This document shows, in pieces, positions 13,740 to 18,501 of a stretch of 18,501 nt of DNA. A program made the translations under genes and the position numbers. Origin of the DNA: a bacterium (lineage in GTDB: Bacteria; Bacillota; Clostridia; Oscillospirales; CAG-272); assembly GCA_004558975.1 (NCBI GenBank), contig SFZB01000020.1, positions 1 to 18,501 on the forward strand. Direction: 5' to 3'. Under the pieces are notes generated by a model. It saw only the letters and a list, made by a program, of their open reading frames with translations. It was not told the DNA's origin and ran no database searches. Position 1 is the first letter of the stretch; each line of letters begins with the position of its first letter.

Positions 13740-15442
13740 TCCGTCGTTTCGCACACTACTATCAACCTTATATTCCCGAGTTTCTCTTCGACCTCATCGC
13801 GGCGCTCGGGGTCGCGGGATGTAACCTCGTTTTCCCGATCTTCACACGCAAAATTCTGAACGTCTATCTGCCGAACCGCGAGATCCGCGTCCTTCTGATC
13901 TTCGCCGGGGTTCTGCTGGGGCTTTATATTCTCAAGGTCTTCCTCAACTACTACATGGCGTATCAGGGGCACATGACCGGCGCCAAAATCCAAGCGGATA
14001 TGCGGCGCGACCTCTTTCGTAAATTTGAGCGCTTGCCCTGCACCTACTTCGACGGGCACAAGACGGGCGAGCTCATGTCCCGGCTGTCGAGCGACCTGTT
14101 CGACGTCTCGGAGCTCGCGCACCACGGTCCCGAGGATCTGCTCATCTCGCTCGCCCAGTTCGGCGGCGCCCTCATCATCCTCTGCACCGTCAGCCCGCTC
14201 CTCGCGCTCGTGTGCTTCCTGATCCTGCCGCCGCTCGTCCTGCTCGTGGCGAAACTGCGTAAACATATGTCGCGCGCATCGCGTCGGTCGCGCCGCGAGA
14301 TTGCGGAGCTGAATGCGGGGCTCGAGAACTCGATCTCCGGCATCCGCGTCACCAAGGCGTTTGCCGCCCGGGAGGGGGAAGAGGCACGCTTCGACAAGCG
14401 CAACGGTGCGTACGTGGCGGCACGGCGCGACTTCTGCCGCGCCATGGGGTATTTCCACGGCGGCATGGAGTTCGGCACCGACTTCCTCTCGCTCCTCGTC
14501 CTCACGGTCGGGGCGGTCATCATCTTCACCGGCGGGTCGCTCGACGCCGTTGACCTCGTGACCTTCATGCTCTACATCTCGGTCTTTACCCAGCCCATCA
14601 AGAAAATGGCGGCGTTCATGGAGCAGTACGAGAACGGCATGAGCGGTTTCGTGCGCTTCACCGAGGTCATGGACGAGCCCGAGGAGGGCGACGCACCCGA
14701 CGCCGTGGAGCCCGCGCCTTTCCGGGGCAAAATCGACTTTTCGCACGTCAGTTTCTCTTACGCCGGGGGCGCGGAGGTCCTGCACGACGTGAGCTTCACC
14801 GCGGAGCCGGGCAAGACGCTCGCGCTCGTCGGTTCCTCCGGGGGCGGTAAGACGACCATCTGTCACCTCCTGCCGCGCTTTTACGACGTGACGGGCGGCG
14901 GCATCACCATTGACGGCGAGGACATCCGCCATATGACCCTCGACGGGCTGCGGCGGCAGATCGGCATCGTGGCACAGGACGTGTTCCTGTTTGACGACAC
15001 GATTTACGCCAACATCGCCTACGGGACGCCCGGGGCGAGCCGCGAGGCGGTCATCGAGGCGGCGAAACGCGCGCAACTCGACGACTATGTGCGGACGCTC
15101 CCCGACGGGTATGACACACAGGTGGGCGAGCGCGGCGCGCGGCTTTCCGGCGGGCAGAAACAGCGCGTGGCAATCGCACGCGTATTCCTCAAGAACCCGC
15201 CGATCCTCATTCTCGATGAGGCGACGAGCGCGCTCGACAATATCACCGAGTACGAGATCCAGCGCAGTCTCGCGGAACTCTCCGACGGGCGGACGACGAT
15301 CGTCGTCGCGCACCGGCTCTCGACCGTGCGCGGTGCGGACGAGATCCTGTTCATCGAAGAGGGGCGGATCGTCGAGCGCGGCACGCATGAAACACTCATG
15401 GCGCTCGGGGGCGAATACAAGAAACTCGTCGGGATCAAATAA
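13736..15442 (+). CDS. ABC exporter, fused membrane and ATPase domains
   Basis: This 568-residue half-transporter has a type-I exporter membrane domain (about 1-300, several hydrophobic helices) and a nucleotide-binding domain (about 330-568). Walker A is GSSGGGKTT (366-374), the Q-loop lies in IGIVAQDVFLF, the signature is LSGGQ (470-474), Walker B is ILILDEA (490-496) and the H-loop histidine is H526 in AHRLS. All catalytic residues are present, so it should act as a homodimer unless a partner is encoded elsewhere. This is the MsbA/BmrA-like class that exports lipids or drugs; the substrate is not readable from sequence. GGGAGGT lies 5 nt before the ATG at 13736. The same frame is open upstream to 13472 but would overlap the HTH gene fully. 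Confidence 0.92.
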   Translation: MIRRFAHYYQPYIPEFLFDLIAALGVAGCNLVFPIFTRKILNVYLPNREIRVLLIFAGVLLGLYILKVFLNYYMAYQGHMTGAKIQADMRRDLFRKFERLPCTYFDGHKTGELMSRLSSDLFDVSELAHHGPEDLLISLAQFGGALIILCTVSPLLALVCFLILPPLVLLVAKLRKHMSRASRRSRREIAELNAGLENSISGIRVTKAFAAREGEEARFDKRNGAYVAARRDFCRAMGYFHGGMEFGTDFLSLLVLTVGAVIIFTGGSLDAVDLVTFMLYISVFTQPIKKMAAFMEQYENGMSGFVRFTEVMDEPEEGDAPDAVEPAPFRGKIDFSHVSFSYAGGAEVLHDVSFTAEPGKTLALVGSSGGGKTTICHLLPRFYDVTGGGITIDGEDIRHMTLDGLRRQIGIVAQDVFLFDDTIYANIAYGTPGASREAVIEAAKRAQLDDYVRTLPDGYDTQVGERGARLSGGQKQRVAIARVFLKNPPILILDEATSALDNITEYEIQRSLAELSDGRTTIVVAHRLSTVRGADEILFIEEGRIVERGTHETLMALGGEYKKLVGIK

Positions 15443-15457
15443 AATGTCGCGAACGCC

Positions 15458-15486
15458 TTGACAGGCGCCCGGCGACGTGCTAGACT
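15458..15486 (+). promoter_or_regulatory. Near-consensus sigma-A promoter facing a hairpin
   Basis: TTGACA (15458-15463), a 17-bp spacer and TAGACT (15481-15486) begin 16 bp after the ABC gene's stop. The start would be near 15493. A second TTGACA occurs at 15497-15502 without a good -10. Confidence 0.75.
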
Positions 15487-15501
15487 GATACGGAACTTGA
15501 C

Positions 15502-15551
15502 AAAAAGCATCTTTTTCTGTTTCTTTATCAAACAGAGAAGGGTGCTTTTTT
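15502..15551 (+). terminator. 21-bp hairpin with U-tract between promoter and YczE-like gene
   Basis: Bases 15502-15522 pair without interruption with 15530-15550 around the 7-nt loop CTTTATC, using three G-U wobbles; T15546-15551 gives the U-tract. The wobbles would be A-C mismatches on the other strand, so the plus-strand RNA is the favoured one. The stem is AT-rich in a GC-rich region. It may terminate the ABC operon, attenuate the next gene, or end a ~60-nt RNA from the promoter at 15458. Confidence 0.85.
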
Positions 15552-15579
15552 GCGGGCGAACGGTCAAAGGAGGAAGTCG

Positions 15580-16539
15580 ATGAAACAGAAACTGCATTTC
15601 CCCGCCGAGGGGGTATGGGCGCTCGGCGTCTTTCTCATGGCGATGGGCGTCGCCTGTATCTCGAAAAGCAACTTCGGGTATTCCATGGTGGTGGCGCCCG
15701 TGTATCTTCTCTTTACGAAACTGTCGGCGTATCTTCCGTTTCTGACGTTCGGGGTGACGGGGTATCTGTTTCAGGGGCTCCTGATTCTGCTGCTGATTCC
15801 CGTGACGCGGCGCTTCCGCCCGCAGTATCTGCTGTCGTTCCTCACGGCGGTGATTTACGGGTATCTCTTCGACTTCATGCTGTTTCTCGTCGGGTTTCTG
15901 CCCGTCGGGGGCATTCTCGGTCGGTGTCTGTGGTTCGCCGTCGGCGAGGGCGTCATCGTCCTCTCGGTCGTGTGCTTCATGCACACATATCTTGCGCCCG
16001 AGGCGTATGAACTCGTGGTGAAGGAGATTGCGACCGTGTACCGCAAATCGTTCCACCGCGTCAAGCTGATCTACGACCTTTCGAGCCTCCTTGTCGCCAT
16101 GGTGTTGTCTTTGGCGCTCTTCGGCGGCGGGGCATTCCGGGATTTCACGTGGGCGGGGCTCGGGCGCGCCATTCTCGACGGGTACGTCATCGAGGGGATC
16201 GGCGTCGGGACCGTGGTTGCCGCCCTCGTCGGGGGACCTCTCATCGGGCTCGCCGATCGGTGGTTCACGCGGGTGTTCGACACAACGCCGCTGATCCCGT
16301 GCTTCCGTCCGAAAGAAACGGTTGTCGGGGGCGATGGATTGCCGATGGGCGGGGGCACAGATCTGCGGGCGACCGGGGGAGAGCCGATGCGTGGGGAGAA
16401 CGCCGACGCCCATGGGGCGAAGCCCGACGCGACGCCCGGCATGGAGCCTGATACGGAAGACACCGCCGCAGAAAAAACGGGGGCTCAATCGGGGGAAACC
16501 GTCGGGGCGGGCACCGATGCGTCGCGGGAAACCTCGTAA
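15580..16539 (+). CDS. YczE-like (DUF6198) integral membrane protein
   Basis: The 319-residue protein resembles the YczE/YyaS/YitT-type membrane family of unknown function. It shows about five to six hydrophobic segments: ~11-28, 36-54, 58-76, 84-110, 117-136, then ~168-183 and 200-224. The opening stretch GVFLMAMGVACISKSNFGYS is typical. Residues ~245-319 form a hydrophilic, Gly/Glu/Ala/Thr-rich cytoplasmic-type tail with no recognisable domain. AAAGGAGGAAG lies 7 nt before the ATG at 15580; an earlier in-frame ATG at 15550 overlaps the hairpin and is rejected. The only nearby promoter is at 15458, so transcripts must pass the 15502-15551 hairpin to reach it. Confidence 0.75.
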   Translation: MKQKLHFPAEGVWALGVFLMAMGVACISKSNFGYSMVVAPVYLLFTKLSAYLPFLTFGVTGYLFQGLLILLLIPVTRRFRPQYLLSFLTAVIYGYLFDFMLFLVGFLPVGGILGRCLWFAVGEGVIVLSVVCFMHTYLAPEAYELVVKEIATVYRKSFHRVKLIYDLSSLLVAMVLSLALFGGGAFRDFTWAGLGRAILDGYVIEGIGVGTVVAALVGGPLIGLADRWFTRVFDTTPLIPCFRPKETVVGGDGLPMGGGTDLRATGGEPMRGENADAHGAKPDATPGMEPDTEDTAAEKTGAQSGETVGAGTDASRETS

Positions 16540-16576
16540 CGCTGTCGCCGTATCCCGTTTCCTTAAAAATCGTTTG

Positions 16577-16620
16577 GCGGAGCGCCGTGATTCGGCGCTC
16601 CGCTGTTTGTATTTTGTTTT
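16577..16620 (+). terminator. Strong intrinsic terminator after the YczE-like gene
   Basis: GCGGAGCGCCG (16577-16587) pairs perfectly with CGGCGCTCCGC (16593-16603) around a 5-nt loop, followed by a T-rich stretch to 16620. It isolates the following FeoB-like gene. Confidence 0.92.
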
Positions 16621-16692
16621 CCTGCGTCACGGCACGGGCGCGTCCGTCTTTTCCGCGCGGCTCCCGCATAGGGTAGCGGTGGGGGTGATGTC

Positions 16693-18501
16693 ATGGAAAA
16701 GACGGTGTTGCTCGTCGGGGTGCCGAACTGCGGGAAGAGCGCGCTCTTCTGTCGCCTGACAGGCGGGCACGCGCGGGTCGGGAACTTCGCCGGGGTGACG
16801 GTCGAGCGGCGGGAGGGGCGGCTCCGGGGCGGCGACGTGCGGGTTTCGGACACGCCGGGGATCTGCTCGCTCATCCCGACGCGGGCGGAGGAGGCAGTCA
16901 CCTGCGACGCCATCCGGGAGCGCCCCGCGCTCATTGTCCAGGTCATTGACGGGGCGGCGCCCCTGCGTTCCTTCCGCCTCGCGCGGGAACTCTGCGGGCA
17001 GGGGCTCCCGCTCCTCTTCGCCGTCTCGCGGGCAGACCTCTACCGCGCCCGCGGGCGGGCGCCGGATACCGCGGCGGTCGCGGCGGCGCTCGGCGCGCCG
17101 GTCATCGCCGTCTCGTCGCATGACGGCACCGGGGTCGATACCCTGCGTCGGGCAATTCTGTCGGCGGTCGGGGCGATGCCGGACGGAGAAGAGAAAATCG
17201 AAATATGCGGCGGCGTGACGCCCGGAAAACCGGGCGCAACGGTGACAACAAGGAAGAACGGAAATGCGGCTCTGTCGGGGCATGACAGACTCCCGCGGCG
17301 GGCGGCGGGCATGGTCGGCGATGAGAGACGACCGGCAGAGGTGAGGGGTGTCGCATACAGGTCGGCGGCGGTGCCGGACGCGGAGCGGCTCACGCGTCTG
17401 CTCCTCGCGGGGGCGACGTTCGAGAGGGGGCACCGGCTCGACCGGTTCCTTGCCGGGCGGCGGCTCGGGTATCTCTTCGCCGGGGTGACGGTGGCGCTCC
17501 TGCTCGCCCTCACCTGCGGGGCGTTCTCGCTCTCCGGGGCGGTCTTTGACCGGCTCGGCGGGTATCTCACGGGTCTTTGTGCGCGGTGGCTGGCACGGGT
17601 AGGGACGCCCGGGTTCCTGACGGGGTTCCTCGCGGACGGGTGCCTCGGGAGCCTGCTCTCGGCGCTCTCCTTCTTCCCGCCGCTGTTCCTTTATTACGCG
17701 GCGACGGCGGCGCTCGACGACTGCGGGTACCTCTCGCGCATGACGTTCCTTTTTGACCGCGCGTGCGCGCGGGTGGGGCTCGGCGGCGGGGTGGTCATGC
17801 CCTGCCTGCTTTCGCTCGGGTGCGGGGTGACGGGCATCGGTGCCTGCCGCACGCTCTCGGGACGGGAGAAACGGGGGTGTGCCGGGTTCTGCACCTATTT
17901 CCCATGTCACGCGAAACTGCCGCTCATCTGTGCCGTTGTCCGTGCCGCGGGGCTCGGCGCCATGGGGTATATCGCGCTGTTTCTGTTCCCGTGCCTCGTC
18001 GGGGTCGTGGCGGTGGCACTTGCGGGGCGGTCGGGGGGCGAATACCTCGAGGAACTCCCGCCGCTCACGCGCCCGTCCGCGACGGTGGTCGGCAGGACGG
18101 CACTCTGGCGCGGCGCGGCATTCCTGCGCCGTGCGGGCGGGGTAATTGCGCTCTCGGGGGCGCTCTTCTGGCTCCTCGCACACGTCGGGGCGGGGTTCCG
18201 CCCGGTTACGGCAGAGGACAGTCTGCTCGCATATGTCGGGCGGTGGCTGCTCCCCGTGTTCGCGCCGCTCGGCATCCGCACTTGGGGGGCGGTCGCGGCG
18301 ACGCTCGCGGGGTTCATCGCAAAAGAGAACAGCGCCGTGGTGCTGGAGACGCTCGGGGGGGCAGGGCTGCTCGGCGCGCCCGCGAATGCAGTCGCCTATT
18401 GCCTCTTCGGGCTCCTGTCGCCGCCCTGCGTCGCGGCGGCGGCGGAAATGCGGCGCGTCATCGGTCGGCGGGCGTACCTGTATCTCCTCGCGCAACTTGC
18501 C
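16693..18501 (+). CDS. feoB: FeoB-like ferrous iron transporter, divergent, 3' end beyond window
   Basis: The frame is open for 603 codons to the window edge, nearly a full FeoB. The N-terminal GTPase domain has G1 GVPNCGKS (9-16), G2 GVTVE (T36) and G3 DTPG (53-56). G4, normally NMxD in FeoB, is SRAD (112-115), and G5 is SS (141-142). A ~60-residue low-complexity insert (about 168-228) precedes the helical linker. The membrane domain keeps FeoB landmarks: DCGYLSRMTFLFDRA, PCLLSLGCGVTGIGACRTLSG (usually GCNVP), FPCHAKLPLICAVVRA and FIAKENSAVVL. It would import Fe2+ across the cytoplasmic membrane. No FeoA gene precedes it, and no Fur or DtxR box is apparent. The ribosome site is poor (GGGGGTGAT). 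The two motif changes suggest altered nucleotide handling or substrate. Confidence 0.82.
   Translation, partial: MEKTVLLVGVPNCGKSALFCRLTGGHARVGNFAGVTVERREGRLRGGDVRVSDTPGICSLIPTRAEEAVTCDAIRERPALIVQVIDGAAPLRSFRLARELCGQGLPLLFAVSRADLYRARGRAPDTAAVAAALGAPVIAVSSHDGTGVDTLRRAILSAVGAMPDGEEKIEICGGVTPGKPGATVTTRKNGNAALSGHDRLPRRAAGMVGDERRPAEVRGVAYRSAAVPDAERLTRLLLAGATFERGHRLDRFLAGRRLGYLFAGVTVALLLALTCGAFSLSGAVFDRLGGYLTGLCARWLARVGTPGFLTGFLADGCLGSLLSALSFFPPLFLYYAATAALDDCGYLSRMTFLFDRACARVGLGGGVVMPCLLSLGCGVTGIGACRTLSGREKRGCAGFCTYFPCHAKLPLICAVVRAAGLGAMGYIALFLFPCLVGVVAVALAGRSGGEYLEELPPLTRPSATVVGRTALWRGAAFLRRAGGVIALSGALFWLLAHVGAGFRPVTAEDSLLAYVGRWLLPVFAPLGIRTWGAVAATLAGFIAKENSAVVLETLGGAGLLGAPANAVAYCLFGLLSPPCVAAAAEMRRVIGRRAYLYLLAQLA

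Noticed and set aside
15487..15579. Riboswitch in the leader of the YczE-like gene
   Set aside because: Only about 9 nt lie between the predicted start and the terminator stem, too little for any aptamer.
16604..16692. Fur or DtxR box upstream of the FeoB-like gene
   Set aside because: No GATAATGATAATC-like or TTAGGTTAGCC-like palindrome could be found by eye; a profile scan would be needed to exclude a weak site.
16627..18495. Long minus-strand open frame (622 codons) opposite the FeoB-like gene
   Set aside because: Its product is Arg/Pro/Glu-rich with no fold signature, typical of the antisense of GC-rich DNA, while the plus frame carries clear GTPase and transporter motifs.

Overview
The window is GC-rich bacterial chromosomal DNA. 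It has Bacillota-style Shine-Dalgarno sites (AAAGGAGG-like), near-consensus sigma-A promoters with 17-bp spacers, and hairpin-plus-T-run terminators. The gene families (a YdjI/YdjG/YdjH-type set, DUF5662, a YczE-like membrane protein, a lysophospholipid acyltransferase with a zinc ribbon, a FeoB-like transporter) point to a high-GC Clostridia relative, possibly a gut lineage. There is no rRNA or marker gene, so the taxonomy is inference. No tRNA, insertion sequence, phage gene or CRISPR array was seen. Twelve protein-coding genes are called. Eleven are complete and one, at the right edge, runs off the window.

Left part (1-5543): a leader with a possible extended -10 promoter and a 7-bp inverted repeat precedes a cytoplasmic heparinase II/III-like polysaccharide lyase (287-2092). 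Its last codons are duplicated in frame just past the stop. A bidirectional terminator separates it from a convergent DUF5662 gene (2279-2866, minus). That gene is divergent from a two-gene operon encoding a PlsC-type acyltransferase fused to a zinc ribbon and a PLP-dependent aminotransferase (3146-5543). Both divergent promoters are close to consensus.

Middle part (5544-11968): a secreted protein of unknown function and a small lipoprotein form one operon (5728-8376) ending in a terminator. Next come two degenerate copies of a palindromic repeat, then a three-gene envelope-stress-type operon: an SPFH protein with three zinc ribbons (YdjI-like), a membrane-anchored TFIIB-ribbon protein (YdjG-like) and a TPM-domain protein (YdjH-like). 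In Bacillus subtilis the homologues attach the phage-shock protein PspA to the membrane. No pspA gene lies in this window.

Right part (11969-18501): five tandem copies of a ~67-bp unit, each with a perfect or wobble-paired 8-bp hairpin, lie upstream of a translationally coupled operon of flavin reductase-like protein, small HTH regulator and ABC exporter (12592-15442). An inverted repeat just upstream of that operon's -35 box is a candidate operator. Immediately after the ABC gene a consensus promoter fires straight into a 21-bp uninterrupted hairpin with a U-tract, located before a YczE-like membrane protein gene (15580-16539). This could be an attenuator or a short RNA. After a strong terminator comes a divergent FeoB-like iron transporter with a degenerate G4 motif, still open at the window end.
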